Source of the DNA: an uncultured Eubacteriales bacterium
Lineage (GTDB): Bacteria; Bacillota; Clostridia; Oscillospirales; Acutalibacteraceae
NCBI GenBank assembly: GCA_934486705.1
Contig: CAKSQS010000002.1
Coordinates: forward strand, 1 to 64,000
Direction of reading: 5' to 3'
Length of the DNA stretch: 64,000 bases
Below the pieces are notes generated by a model. The model saw only the letters and a list, made by a program, of their open reading frames with translations. It did not search any database and was not told where the DNA came from. The position numbers were made by a program, and so were the translations under genes. The first letter of the stretch is position 1. Each line of letters starts with the position of its first letter. This document shows positions 14,743 through 24,357 of this stretch, piece by piece.

Positions 14743-16887
14743 TTGTCAGGTAAATTGAAAATTTTAAAAAGACTGCTTTGCGTATCCTTGGCGGTGTTTT
14801 TTACGGTTCTTACGGTCGGCGCGGCAGAAAGCGAGACCTACGACCCCGTGCCCTATAAGACCTATACCTATTGGCAGGGCTACAAGGAGAAAAAGGCTGT
14901 GCCGATAAAGGCGATATACGGTTTCAGCGAGAATATAGACGCCGAAAGGCTCGGTATATCGGGTAATTTTTCGGTCACGTATTTCTGCTTCGGCGGCGAC
15001 GGTCTTCTTTACGCGCTGGACAGTCAGAATAATAAAATATTGGTGCTTGATAAGGAATACAGGCTGAAACGAACCGTTGCGGGACTTTATGATTCTTCGG
15101 GTAACGCCGTGGAGCTTAAGGGCGCGGAGGGGCTGTTTATAACAAAGGACGGCAAAATATATATAGCCGATACGCAGAACAACCGCATTATTGTAACCGA
15201 CGCGGGCGGGAAGATAATCCGCACCGTGCAAAAGCCCGAAAGCGAGCTTATTCCCGAGGACGTAATATTTTTACCCAAGCGCATTTTGCAGGATGAGCAG
15301 GGCTTTATTTACGTTTTGAGCGACGGCTGCTACTACGGGGCAATGAAGTTTGACAGCGACTTTAACTTTATAGGCTTTTTCGGGGCTAATACGGTTAAAA
15401 CCTCGGTTTTATCGGCGGTTACGGGATTTTTTAAAAACCTGTTTTCAACCGAAACCAAGCGTATGAACGATATTCAGAAAATACCCTACACATTTCTTGA
15501 TTGCTGCCTTGATAAAGAGGGAATGATACTTACCACCACCTCAAACACCGATATAAAGGCGGGGCAGATAAGAAGATTAAGCCCCGGCGGCAGCAACATT
15601 TTAAGCTCGCGCTTTAATTACAAAACTACCGACGGCGACAGCTTTAACTTCGGTGATAACAGCGGGGTTACAAACGAGGACAATGTTCTTATAGGAAACA
15701 ATTTCGGCGCGATAGCGGCGGACGGCGATTTTTTCTACGCCCTCAACACATCGTCCGGCAGGGTATTTGTTTACGATTTTTCAAGCAATCTTTTAGGCGT
15801 GTTTTCGGGCGGCTTCGGCACGGGCGAGCAAAACGGCGTGTTTAAAAAGGCTTCAAGCATAGCGGTGGCTGAAAACGGAGACGTTCTGATTGCGGACAGG
15901 GATAAAAACCAAATCACCGTATTTTCCGAAACGGAGTACGGCGCGCTTGTTAAACGGGGCGATACATTAAGCAACGCGGGCAGATATTCTGAGGCGCTGC
16001 CCTATTGGGAAAAGGTAAATCGGCTTGATAAAAACAATCAGCTTGCAATAATAGGCATTGCAAAGGCGGCTCTCGGCAGCGGCGATTACGAAAAGGCAAT
16101 GACCTATGCCGAAAAGGGGCTTGACCGCGAAACCTACGTCAACGCGCATTCAAAGGTGCTTACCGCGCGGCTTAAAAGTCACTTCGGCATACTGTTTCTT
16201 GTAATACTGGCATTTGCGGGCGCGCTTACGGCTTTTCTTGTAATATCCTCAAAGAAAAAGCTTGTAATAATAAAGAACCGCCGCCTGAACGTAGCGCTCT
16301 CCGCGCTTTTGCACCCGATAGAGTCGTTTAAGGCGGTGCAGGAGAAAAACGAAGGCTCGGTTATAATTGCCACCGTGTTTTTACTGCTTTTCTTTATTGG
16401 CAGCACATGCAGGCAAATTTACGCCGGTTTTATGTACGTAATACCCGAGCGCGATACCTACAACGTTATATATACCCTGCTCGGCACGGTAGGTGTAGTG
16501 CTTTTGTGGGTGGTTGTAAACTGGGGCGTGTGCGTGCTTTTTGAGGGCAAGGGCAGAATTAAGAAAATATACATATGCACCTGCTACTCGCTCTATCCGC
16601 TCATTTTATATTCGGCGCTCTTTATGGTTCTTTCCTATTTTGTTTCACCGTCTTCGGTTTCGTTTATATCGGTTTTAAGCACCGTTTGCACGCTTTACTT
16701 CGTGTTTATGCTGCTTTCGGCTATGATGACGGTGCATGAGTTCGGTTTTTCAAAATCAGTGGGCACGGCGCTTTTCTCGGTAGTGGGAATGGGTATAATA
16801 GGATTTTTAATATTTATGTCCATTATGCTGTGCCAGGATTTCATAGGCTTTGTTGCAAGTATTGTTCAGGAAGCGGTATTCCGTTAG
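14743..16887 (+). CDS. NHL-repeat / TPR / Yip1 membrane protein (module A, fused form)
   Basis: Protein of 714 residues: signal peptide, extracellular NHL beta-propeller (about 65-400, repeats such as IADTQNNRIIV and VLIADRDKNQITV), a TPR-like helical pair (about 402-465), a membrane helix (about 482-503), and a C-terminal Yip1-type domain with about five membrane helices (about 530-710). Function is undescribed; it may sense or organise the transporter complex at the membrane (inference). In module B the same parts are two genes (43370 and 44827). The start is TTG at 14743 after GGGTGAAG; a second TTG four codons on is also possible. Confidence 0.75.
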   Translation: MSGKLKILKRLLCVSLAVFFTVLTVGAAESETYDPVPYKTYTYWQGYKEKKAVPIKAIYGFSENIDAERLGISGNFSVTYFCFGGDGLLYALDSQNNKILVLDKEYRLKRTVAGLYDSSGNAVELKGAEGLFITKDGKIYIADTQNNRIIVTDAGGKIIRTVQKPESELIPEDVIFLPKRILQDEQGFIYVLSDGCYYGAMKFDSDFNFIGFFGANTVKTSVLSAVTGFFKNLFSTETKRMNDIQKIPYTFLDCCLDKEGMILTTTSNTDIKAGQIRRLSPGGSNILSSRFNYKTTDGDSFNFGDNSGVTNEDNVLIGNNFGAIAADGDFFYALNTSSGRVFVYDFSSNLLGVFSGGFGTGEQNGVFKKASSIAVAENGDVLIADRDKNQITVFSETEYGALVKRGDTLSNAGRYSEALPYWEKVNRLDKNNQLAIIGIAKAALGSGDYEKAMTYAEKGLDRETYVNAHSKVLTARLKSHFGILFLVILAFAGALTAFLVISSKKKLVIIKNRRLNVALSALLHPIESFKAVQEKNEGSVIIATVFLLLFFIGSTCRQIYAGFMYVIPERDTYNVIYTLLGTVGVVLLWVVVNWGVCVLFEGKGRIKKIYICTCYSLYPLILYSALFMVLSYFVSPSSVSFISVLSTVCTLYFVFMLLSAMMTVHEFGFSKSVGTALFSVVGMGIIGFLIFMSIMLCQDFIGFVASIVQEAVFR

Positions 16888-16899
16888 AGGTGTGATTTT

Positions 16900-19119
16900 A
16901 TGCAAAAACAAAATAAAATATCACTGCGCTTCATAGCGGCGGCTCTGACCCTCTGCCTGCTTGCGGGCTGCAATAAAGCAGCGCCGAAAAAAACGGCTTA
17001 CAACGCCGAGGGCGAGGTGTCAGCTGCGGGAGATATTGCCGCGGAAAACGGTAAATATTCTTTTTTGTGGGATTCCGAAAACAACTGCGCAATACTGAAA
17101 TCCAAAAAAACGGGGAAGGCATGGTCCACAATACCTTACGGCTACCTAATGCAGGGCGAAATGTCGGGCGTTGCGTCCGTAAGCCTTACCTCGCCGCTCG
17201 ATATTACATATATCGATACCGAAACACTTACCGTAAAGGACGTTAAGGGCTCTGTGGGCGCGGTGAGAAACGGCAGAATTTCGAGTGAAAAAATCGAAAA
17301 CGGCGTCAGTGTTGTTTATTATTTTGATGAGCTCGGTTTTTCCGTTCCCGTGGATTACACCCTTTGTGACGAAGGCTTAAAGGCTTCAATCAAAATCAAC
17401 GAAATAGCGGAAAGCGATTACCCGATATATCAGATATCCTTAGCGCCGTATATGGCGGCGGCGCAAAATTCCGATGATTCGTATTTGTTCGTTCCGTCAG
17501 GCTCGGGCGCGCTTATAAAAGCCGAAAACCGCGCGCAGGCGGTGAAATACTCAGAGCCCGTATACGGCGAAGACCCTGTAAGCGTAAGCTATGCCGATAC
17601 GACCTATAACGAGGGTATAAGGCTGCCGGTTTTCGGCGTTAAGGATAAAAACGACGCGCTGCTCGCCTATATAACCGACGGCGCCGAAAGCGCCGAAATA
17701 ACCGCCGAGGCGGGTGATACTGAGGTAGGATACTCCTCGGTTAAGGCAACATTTCGCCTGCGCGGCTACGACCTTACAAAGATAGCCGACCATACAGGAC
17801 TTTATAAGTACATTAAAAAGTTTTCGGATGAGCATATATCGCTTGAAAACGCGAGCGTTATATATTCTCCCATAGAAGAGGAAAGCGCCGATTATGTTGG
17901 AATGGCAAAGCACTACCGCGAAATTTTAAAGCGCAGCGGCGTTCTTTCAAAAAGCGAAGAGAAATACCCCGAAACGGCGCTTGAAATTTTCGGCGGCGCG
18001 CTTGTTAAAAAGCTGTTTTTGGGGCTGCCGTATTACAGCTATCTGCCCTTTACAACGCTTAAAGAGGCAAACGGTATTATTACGGAATTTACCGGTCTTA
18101 CGGGCGAAAACGCGGTAATATCGCTTAAGGGCTATCTCGGCGGCGGGCTTATGCCCGATAAGGTGGGCGGCGGCTTTACGCTCAATAAAAAGAGCGGCGG
18201 CAAAAAAGCGCTTGCCGAGCTTTACGGCGATTGCGCAAAAAACGGCGATAAGCTGTTTTTGGATTGCGACCCGATAAGGTTTTCTTCCTCGGGCGGTGGG
18301 TATAAGGTAGCGTCCGATTCGGTAAAAACCGCAAATAAGGTGCGCAGTACGCAGGTGTATTACGATACGGCGCTTAACACGCAAAACAAATCCACAAAGG
18401 ATTATTTCCTGCTTTCCCGCGCAAAGCTTTTTGAAACGGCGGGGAAGATGAATAAAATGCTCGATAAATACGGCATAGACGGCATTTCGCTTTCGTCACT
18501 TTCTTCGCTTGCTTACTCGGATTTTGATAGCACCGAGACATTCTGCAAAAACGGTATGGCCGAAAGCGTGGGTAAGATTTACGGCGAGCTTTCAAAAAAG
18601 CATTCCGTTTTAAGCGAAAACGCCAATCTTTACGCCGCAGTTTTGTCAAGCGGCATAACAAATACCCCTATTAAAAGCTCGGAATACGGCTGCTTTGAAA
18701 AGGAAGTGCCGTTTTACCAAATAGTCTTTAAGGGCAGTATTCCGCTTTACGGCGCTGCCGTTAACACCGCAAACGACCCGAACAGAGTATTTTTAAAATC
18801 GGTGGAAAGCGGCATAGGGCTCAGCTTTTCCTTTGCAAAGCGGTACGAAGAGGAAAATAACTACCTGCCGTATTCGGCGCTTGCGGGTGCGATTTTTGAA
18901 GATACAAGTGAGAGCGCCGCGCAATATGTTAAAAAAGCCGCCGATTATTTAAAATCGGTTTCGGGCAGCGAAATAAAGGCGCACAGCTCAAACGGCTATG
19001 TAAGCAGGACGGTATTTGAAAACGGAATAACGGTTTATGTGAATTACGGTAAGGAATCGGCAAACACGCCGTTGGGTGCGGTAGAACCCGAGTCATTTAT
19101 ATACGGAAAGGAAGGATAA
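16900..19119 (+). CDS. DUF5696 lipoprotein (module A)
   Basis: Protein of 739 residues with a lipoprotein signal ending LLAGC (Cys24), so it is anchored on the outer face of the membrane. The rest matches the DUF5696 type: an N-terminal beta-sandwich reminiscent of glycosidase accessory domains (about 40-330, with KTGKAWST) and a barrel-like region (about 340-700, with MNKMLDKYGIDGISL and a C-terminal YVNYGKESAN segment). No enzymatic activity is established to my knowledge. Its consistent position between the Yip1 protein and permeases in both modules suggests it is an obligate part of this import system. Preceded by an AGAGGTGTG site. Paralogue at 45480. Confidence 0.75.
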   Translation: MQKQNKISLRFIAAALTLCLLAGCNKAAPKKTAYNAEGEVSAAGDIAAENGKYSFLWDSENNCAILKSKKTGKAWSTIPYGYLMQGEMSGVASVSLTSPLDITYIDTETLTVKDVKGSVGAVRNGRISSEKIENGVSVVYYFDELGFSVPVDYTLCDEGLKASIKINEIAESDYPIYQISLAPYMAAAQNSDDSYLFVPSGSGALIKAENRAQAVKYSEPVYGEDPVSVSYADTTYNEGIRLPVFGVKDKNDALLAYITDGAESAEITAEAGDTEVGYSSVKATFRLRGYDLTKIADHTGLYKYIKKFSDEHISLENASVIYSPIEEESADYVGMAKHYREILKRSGVLSKSEEKYPETALEIFGGALVKKLFLGLPYYSYLPFTTLKEANGIITEFTGLTGENAVISLKGYLGGGLMPDKVGGGFTLNKKSGGKKALAELYGDCAKNGDKLFLDCDPIRFSSSGGGYKVASDSVKTANKVRSTQVYYDTALNTQNKSTKDYFLLSRAKLFETAGKMNKMLDKYGIDGISLSSLSSLAYSDFDSTETFCKNGMAESVGKIYGELSKKHSVLSENANLYAAVLSSGITNTPIKSSEYGCFEKEVPFYQIVFKGSIPLYGAAVNTANDPNRVFLKSVESGIGLSFSFAKRYEEENNYLPYSALAGAIFEDTSESAAQYVKKAADYLKSVSGSEIKAHSSNGYVSRTVFENGITVYVNYGKESANTPLGAVEPESFIYGKEG

Positions 19120-19122
19120 CGC

Positions 19123-20028
19123 GTGGCAAAAAGAAAAACGGGAGCGCTTGAAAACAAAAAAGCCTATTACGGCCGTATGTTTGTTTTGCCGTGGGTTATC
19201 GGCTTTATAATCTTCTTTCTGGTGCCAATGCTCCAATCGGTACTGTTTGCATTTTCCAAGGTTTCAATAACCACCTCGGGCTTTGATATTGTACTGCGCG
19301 GCTTTAAGAATTTTAAATACATTTTTCTTGAGGAAAGCGATTATACCGATAAAATAGTCGCGGCGTTCGGTAATTTTGCCTACACACTGCCCTTTATTGT
19401 TATATTCAGCCTTATTCTTGCGGTAATACTCAATCAGAAATTCAAGGGCAGGCTGTTTTTCCGCTCGGTATTTTTCCTGCCGGTAATAATTTCTACGGGA
19501 ATTGTTATAACCTATATTTTAAACGACGATATTGCCACCCAAATGCGCAGCTCCGACGATCAGGTGAGCGCACTGCTCGGCGCGTTTATAGATGTTGAAG
19601 AGGTTATGAAGGGGCTTGGGCTGCCCGAGAAAATAATCGACCTGCTTATAAAGTACGTTGAGGAAATATTCAACCTGCTTTGGAGCTCGGGAATACAGAT
19701 ACTGCTATTTATTTCGGGGCTGCAGGCAATACCCGAGCAGCTTTACGAGGTAAGCCGCGTTGAGGGGGCTACCGCGTGGGAGACATTTTGGTACGTTACC
19801 TTTCCGATGCTCGGAAACACGCTTGTGCTTGTATTCGTCTTTACCTCAATAGATATACTCACAAGCACAAACAACGGCGTTATGAGCTCGGCGTTTACGC
19901 TTATGCAGAACCAGGTGTTTGATACAAGCTCCGCTATGATATGGTCCTACTTCCTGTTTGTAATACTTATCATATCTGCGGTTTACGGGCTGCTTTATTA
20001 CTTCTGTCTGCGGAAATGGGAGAAATAA
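19123..20028 (+). CDS. CUT1 ABC transporter permease, MalF-like (F2, module A)
   Basis: Protein of 301 residues with six membrane helices and the EAA-type loop EVSRVEGATAWETFW near residue 210. It has an insertion between helices 3 and 4 (about 125-190) that is shared with its module B counterpart at 47730. The start is GTG at 19123 after GGAAGGATAAC. Only three bases separate it from the DUF5696 gene. Confidence 0.9.
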   Translation: MAKRKTGALENKKAYYGRMFVLPWVIGFIIFFLVPMLQSVLFAFSKVSITTSGFDIVLRGFKNFKYIFLEESDYTDKIVAAFGNFAYTLPFIVIFSLILAVILNQKFKGRLFFRSVFFLPVIISTGIVITYILNDDIATQMRSSDDQVSALLGAFIDVEEVMKGLGLPEKIIDLLIKYVEEIFNLLWSSGIQILLFISGLQAIPEQLYEVSRVEGATAWETFWYVTFPMLGNTLVLVFVFTSIDILTSTNNGVMSSAFTLMQNQVFDTSSAMIWSYFLFVILIISAVYGLLYYFCLRKWEK

Positions 20029-20029
20029 T

Positions 20030-20980
20030 ATGAGTAAAACAATTAGTTCCGTTAAAAAACAGCAGGCGGTAAAAACAGCCCGCAGGGTACTTACCGCCGC
20101 CGTGCGTTACTTCTTTCTTTTATCGCTCAGCTACGTGGTTTTGTATCAAATAGCCTACATATTGAGCCAAAGCTTTAAGCCGCAGGCGCAGATATACGAC
20201 CCGAGCGTTGTTTGGATACCCAAAAGCTTTACAACGGCGAATATAAAAGAGGCGTGGAACGCGCTTGAATACCCGAAAAGGCTGCTTAATTCTTTCCTTA
20301 TTCCCGTTTGCAGCGGGCTTTTGGAGGTGTTTACCTGCTCGCTTGCGGCATACGGTCTGGCAAGGTTTAAATTCAGGGAAAACAAGCTTGTGTTTCTGCT
20401 TGTAATGCTTACTATTCTTGTTCCCTCGCAAATGATAATGGTGCCCTCTTACCTTAATTACTCGCACCTTGATATTTTGGGAATATTCGGCTTGCTTGCA
20501 CGCGTTACGGGAATTGATATTCGCCCTAATGTGCTTGATACGGCGCTTACCTTCTATCTGCCGGCAATGTTCGGCGTGGGGCTGCGCTCGGGGTTCTTCG
20601 TTTTCATTTATATGCAGTTTTTCAAAAAAATGCCCAAGGAGCTGGAGGAAGCCGCATGGATAGACGGCGCAAACCCCTTTAAGACCTTTTTAAAGGTTAT
20701 AATTCCGTCCTCAAAGGTGGCAATAACCACGGTGACTATATTCTCGGTAATATGGCACTACAACGATTATTACCTTTCGGCTATGTATTTTTCCGACAGA
20801 TACCCGCTTGCCGTGTCGCTTTCGCTTATAGCCTCAAATTCAAGCATTGCGGGAACGGACTATGCGCGAATACTTAAAATGGCGGGCTGTCTGCTCTTTA
20901 TTTTGCCTGTGCTGCTTATGTATATGGTGCTGCAAAGGAAATTTATTCAAAATATCGATCAGGTTGGTATTGTCGGGTGA
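20030..20980 (+). CDS. CUT1 ABC transporter permease, MalG-like (G2, module A)
   Basis: Protein of 316 residues with six membrane helices, the DPSVVWIPKSF loop after helix 1 and the EAA loop EEAAWIDGANPFKTF near residue 205. One base separates it from F2. Together they should form the channel for the lipoprotein binding protein that follows. Counterpart in module B: 48619-49548, which shares DPAVTWLP at the same place. Confidence 0.92.
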   Translation: MSKTISSVKKQQAVKTARRVLTAAVRYFFLLSLSYVVLYQIAYILSQSFKPQAQIYDPSVVWIPKSFTTANIKEAWNALEYPKRLLNSFLIPVCSGLLEVFTCSLAAYGLARFKFRENKLVFLLVMLTILVPSQMIMVPSYLNYSHLDILGIFGLLARVTGIDIRPNVLDTALTFYLPAMFGVGLRSGFFVFIYMQFFKKMPKELEEAAWIDGANPFKTFLKVIIPSSKVAITTVTIFSVIWHYNDYYLSAMYFSDRYPLAVSLSLIASNSSIAGTDYARILKMAGCLLFILPVLLMYMVLQRKFIQNIDQVGIVG

Positions 20981-21025
20981 ACCGACTGTGCCTTAAATAT
21001 AAAATCTGATAGGGAGGAAAATTTT

Positions 21026-22417
21026 ATGAACAAATATTTTAAGATCCTGTTAAGCGCTTTGTGTATTGCCGCAATTGCTCTTACCACCGCGGGCTGCGGA
21101 AAAGTAGAGTATACCGACAGCGTTATAACAAGCGAAATTATCGTTCCGGGTGAAGAGGGCGGCGATTCCGCTTCTTCGGGCAGCGGCAGCACTGCGACCG
21201 ACAGTAAATCGGACGGTAAGGGCAATGCGTCATCCGGCACAAGCTCGGGCGCTAAAACAAACAAAAACCTTAAGGGCACTACCGTAAAGCTGATTTTATG
21301 GTATAAAATACCCGAGCGCGAGCAGTCGGTTCTTGACGCATTCACCAAGAAGACGGGCATAAAGGTCAAGGTGACATCCGTTGCGGAGAAAAACTATATG
21401 ACCACCCTTTCTTCCCGCGTGGCGTCCGGTGCGTCGCCCGACCTTGTCTGCATACTCGGTAATAACTACCCGACCCCTATAGTGCGCGGACTTATGCAGG
21501 AGCTTGATTCAAAGTATTTCGATATTAACAACAAGATATACGACAAAGAACTGATGGACGCTTACAAATGGGGCGGCAAATATTACGGCGTGGCTGTAAA
21601 GGGCTCTATGTTCGGCGATATGTACTGCGTTTTCTACAATAAAACAATGTTTGAGGAGCGCGGTCAGCAAACGCCCTATGAAATATGGAAAAAGAACCCG
21701 AACGACTGGACATGGGCGAAATTCTACGAGGTTGCAAAGAATATGACCTACTCTACCTCGGCAGGGCAGATATACGGCTTTTCAATGGCATACCCGCAGG
21801 CAACAATGCTTTCGGCAAATACCGATTTTATAAAGCTTTCAAACGGCGCGCTTAAAAACAATATGTCAGACGCGGCGCTTAAAACCGCATGGAAATGGAC
21901 GAACACCCTAAAGACCGACGGCTGTATGATGCCCGGCAACGCCTACTACACCGACTTGACCCAGGGCAAGGTTGCAATGCACATAGGCGGTCAGTGGTTT
22001 ATGCAGAAGGGCAATTCGTTTGATACGGGTATGAAGGATAAATGGGGCGTAGCGCCTTTCCCGAAGCAGGATAACGGCGATTATTACGTTCCGTTCCGCG
22101 CGGCTCTTTGGGGAGTGCCGAAGAATGCCTCTAACGTTGCGGGCGCGGCGGCTTGCATAAATTACTGGCTTGACCCCGCAAACGAGGAAAAAGAGGTATA
22201 CGCAAGCAAGGAATGCCGCGAGGTTCACAATTGGCTTTGGTCGCAGAAAAAGGGTTTGCTTATATCCCAGGGTATAGCGGACTTCCAGAAGAGCGGACAG
22301 TTTACCGAAATATGCAACAAGCTTATGGCGGGCGCAAACGCGGTGGATACCGTTCTTAGCAGCTACGCTCCCGCTATTGACAGCTGCATAGCATATGCGT
22401 CCGACGCTCTTAACTGA
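21026..22417 (+). CDS. Extracellular solute-binding lipoprotein (module A)
   Basis: Protein of 463 residues: lipobox TTAGC (Cys24), a low-complexity Ser/Gly/Lys linker (about 45-85) and a family-1 sugar-binding fold (about 88-460; VKLILWYKIPEREQSVLDAF start, RVASGASPDLV, and an aromatic-rich NDWTWAKFYE). Binds oligosaccharides outside the membrane and hands them to the permeases at 19123 and 20030. ATG after AGGGAGGAAA, 45 bases after the permease. Confidence 0.93.
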   Translation: MNKYFKILLSALCIAAIALTTAGCGKVEYTDSVITSEIIVPGEEGGDSASSGSGSTATDSKSDGKGNASSGTSSGAKTNKNLKGTTVKLILWYKIPEREQSVLDAFTKKTGIKVKVTSVAEKNYMTTLSSRVASGASPDLVCILGNNYPTPIVRGLMQELDSKYFDINNKIYDKELMDAYKWGGKYYGVAVKGSMFGDMYCVFYNKTMFEERGQQTPYEIWKKNPNDWTWAKFYEVAKNMTYSTSAGQIYGFSMAYPQATMLSANTDFIKLSNGALKNNMSDAALKTAWKWTNTLKTDGCMMPGNAYYTDLTQGKVAMHIGGQWFMQKGNSFDTGMKDKWGVAPFPKQDNGDYYVPFRAALWGVPKNASNVAGAAACINYWLDPANEEKEVYASKECREVHNWLWSQKKGLLISQGIADFQKSGQFTEICNKLMAGANAVDTVLSSYAPAIDSCIAYASDALN

Positions 22418-22437
22418 TATCGGAAAGGATGGGAAAT

Positions 22438-24336
22438 TTGAAAATACCAAAAAGCATAAAGCTTTTATCGCTTGTAATGGCTGCGGTATTATTCACCACC
22501 GGGGTATGCTACGCCGCCGTCAACCGACAAACGCAGAGCAATGCCAAGTCCCTTTCGCTTTATGAAAAAGCGCTTAAGGACCACGGCTTTGCGTACGGAA
22601 TAAACTATTATTCCGTACCGGGCGGGCTCGGCGATACCCAGGCTACGGGCGCTAAGTGCAGCTTTGACGAATCACTTTTGCGCTGCGGTCTTTACAATAT
22701 AAAGCAGATAGGCTTTGACGCAACGCAGATATGGCTTTTCTTCCGTACCTGCGGGCTTGAATATACCGCCGACGGTGATATTATCGGCGTTCAGGATATT
22801 TTCCTGAAAAATCTTAAAACCACCTGCGAAATAGCAAGAGAAACGGGGATATCGCTGTCGTTTACAATTCAGCCGCATTTCGATTACACGCTGGAATCGG
22901 GGCTGTACTTCGGCAGTAAGCTTAAATACGATAAATACACCCGCTTTGTAACCGATAAATCGGTGCGCAAAAACTACATAGAAAAAGCGGTAAAGCCGGT
23001 TTTGAATGTGCTGAAAAATTATACCGACGTGGTTTTCGCAATTACTGCCTATTGCGAACCCGAGGGCGATATTTACGGCAAGGAAAACGGCTATAAGCCT
23101 TGGGGAACTACCATTGACGTTATGACCGAGTTTATACAGTCGATAGTTGACGCCTCGCGTGAATATCTGCCAAACGTGCCCGTTTCGGTAGCGAGCGGCT
23201 GGAATAACGCAAACTCGGTAAGATATTTTAACAAATTGGGTCTTGATTATATCGGTATGAATATATATGACGATCAGTCAAGGGTTCAGGATCTTTCAAG
23301 GTTTAACATTACCTCTCCCGTAATGCTTACCGAGTTCGGTCCGAAGGATAAGTTGAACAGCAGTAACTCGTATTTCCATATTACCAATTTCCAAAACTTT
23401 ATTGCCAACGCCAAAATGGGCGGCTATACCGGCGCTTTTTACTGGTGCTATAGCGGCAAGGGTACAATGCAATCCTTCCTCGGCAGTACCGATTACGACT
23501 ACTTGCCGTTAGCGGCGGCTGCGCATTTCACCATTGTGGACGACAAAAATATGTCGGCGGGGAAAGAGGACGAAAAGGACACCCCGGTTATGCTGTGGCC
23601 CGATAAGGACGGAACTATACGCTTTATTGCTTCAAGAACAGCCGCAAGCTATTATTTTGAGCGCTCAAAGGACGGTAAAACATGGCAAAACGCCGGCAGC
23701 ATTGACGCGGACGAGGCGGATGAAAACGGCACGTTTATTTGCTCGTTTACCGACCAGGGCGCAGAGCAGGGAACATACTACTATTACCGCGTGACTTCGA
23801 TTGACGAGGACGGCAGCCGCCATACCTCGGATGTATCGAACAGGGCAAAGACTATGAAGACCACCTGCTCCGAAAGCGAGAACTTAGTGCCCGATTACAG
23901 CTTTGAAAAAACAAACGTTGTAAAGGACAGCCTTGATTGGTGCGTGGATAACACGGGCGAGCACTTCAGCATAGTTGAAAAGACAGATGAAGAGCCCGAT
24001 ATTGTTCACAGCGGCAACCGCGCCTTCAGGATTGAGGGCAACAACGACTGGTCGTGGGCGGGCAAGAAAGTAACGGGACTTACCCCGAATACAAAATATG
24101 TATATACATTCTATGCCTATGCCGACGGCGATGGCTCTATTCACGCTAAGGTGCTTGATTCAAACCGCCGGGAAATAAGCCGTTACAATATTTCAAGCGC
24201 GTACCAGAACCAGTGGGTAAGGTATACCTATATAGTTGATATAGGCGATAACGACTCGGTTATTTTAGGTTTTTCGGATGTGGGAGGAACATTTAATTTT
24301 GACGACCTTTATTTCTTCCCGTATCTTGAAGAATAA
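22438..24336 (+). CDS. Secreted clan GH-A-like glycosidase with FnIII-like and CBM domains
   Basis: About 632 residues: signal peptide, TIM-barrel domain (about 40-365), fibronectin III-like domain (about 370-465) and a C-terminal jelly-roll carbohydrate-binding domain of the CBM4/9 kind (about 475-632, ending FNFDDLYFFP). Candidate catalytic residues lie in ITAYCEPEGD (Glu207 or Glu209) and MLTEFGPKD (Glu299), at the ends of strands 4 and 7 as in clan GH-A. I cannot assign a GH family. The start is uncertain: the TTG at 22438 is better spaced from GGAAAGGAT than the ATG at 22429, which abuts it. No dockerin or anchor is visible. Confidence 0.7.
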   Translation: MKIPKSIKLLSLVMAAVLFTTGVCYAAVNRQTQSNAKSLSLYEKALKDHGFAYGINYYSVPGGLGDTQATGAKCSFDESLLRCGLYNIKQIGFDATQIWLFFRTCGLEYTADGDIIGVQDIFLKNLKTTCEIARETGISLSFTIQPHFDYTLESGLYFGSKLKYDKYTRFVTDKSVRKNYIEKAVKPVLNVLKNYTDVVFAITAYCEPEGDIYGKENGYKPWGTTIDVMTEFIQSIVDASREYLPNVPVSVASGWNNANSVRYFNKLGLDYIGMNIYDDQSRVQDLSRFNITSPVMLTEFGPKDKLNSSNSYFHITNFQNFIANAKMGGYTGAFYWCYSGKGTMQSFLGSTDYDYLPLAAAAHFTIVDDKNMSAGKEDEKDTPVMLWPDKDGTIRFIASRTAASYYFERSKDGKTWQNAGSIDADEADENGTFICSFTDQGAEQGTYYYYRVTSIDEDGSRHTSDVSNRAKTMKTTCSESENLVPDYSFEKTNVVKDSLDWCVDNTGEHFSIVEKTDEEPDIVHSGNRAFRIEGNNDWSWAGKKVTGLTPNTKYVYTFYAYADGDGSIHAKVLDSNRREISRYNISSAYQNQWVRYTYIVDIGDNDSVILGFSDVGGTFNFDDLYFFPYLEE

Positions 24337-24357
24337 AAAAACGAAAGGATGAATCTT

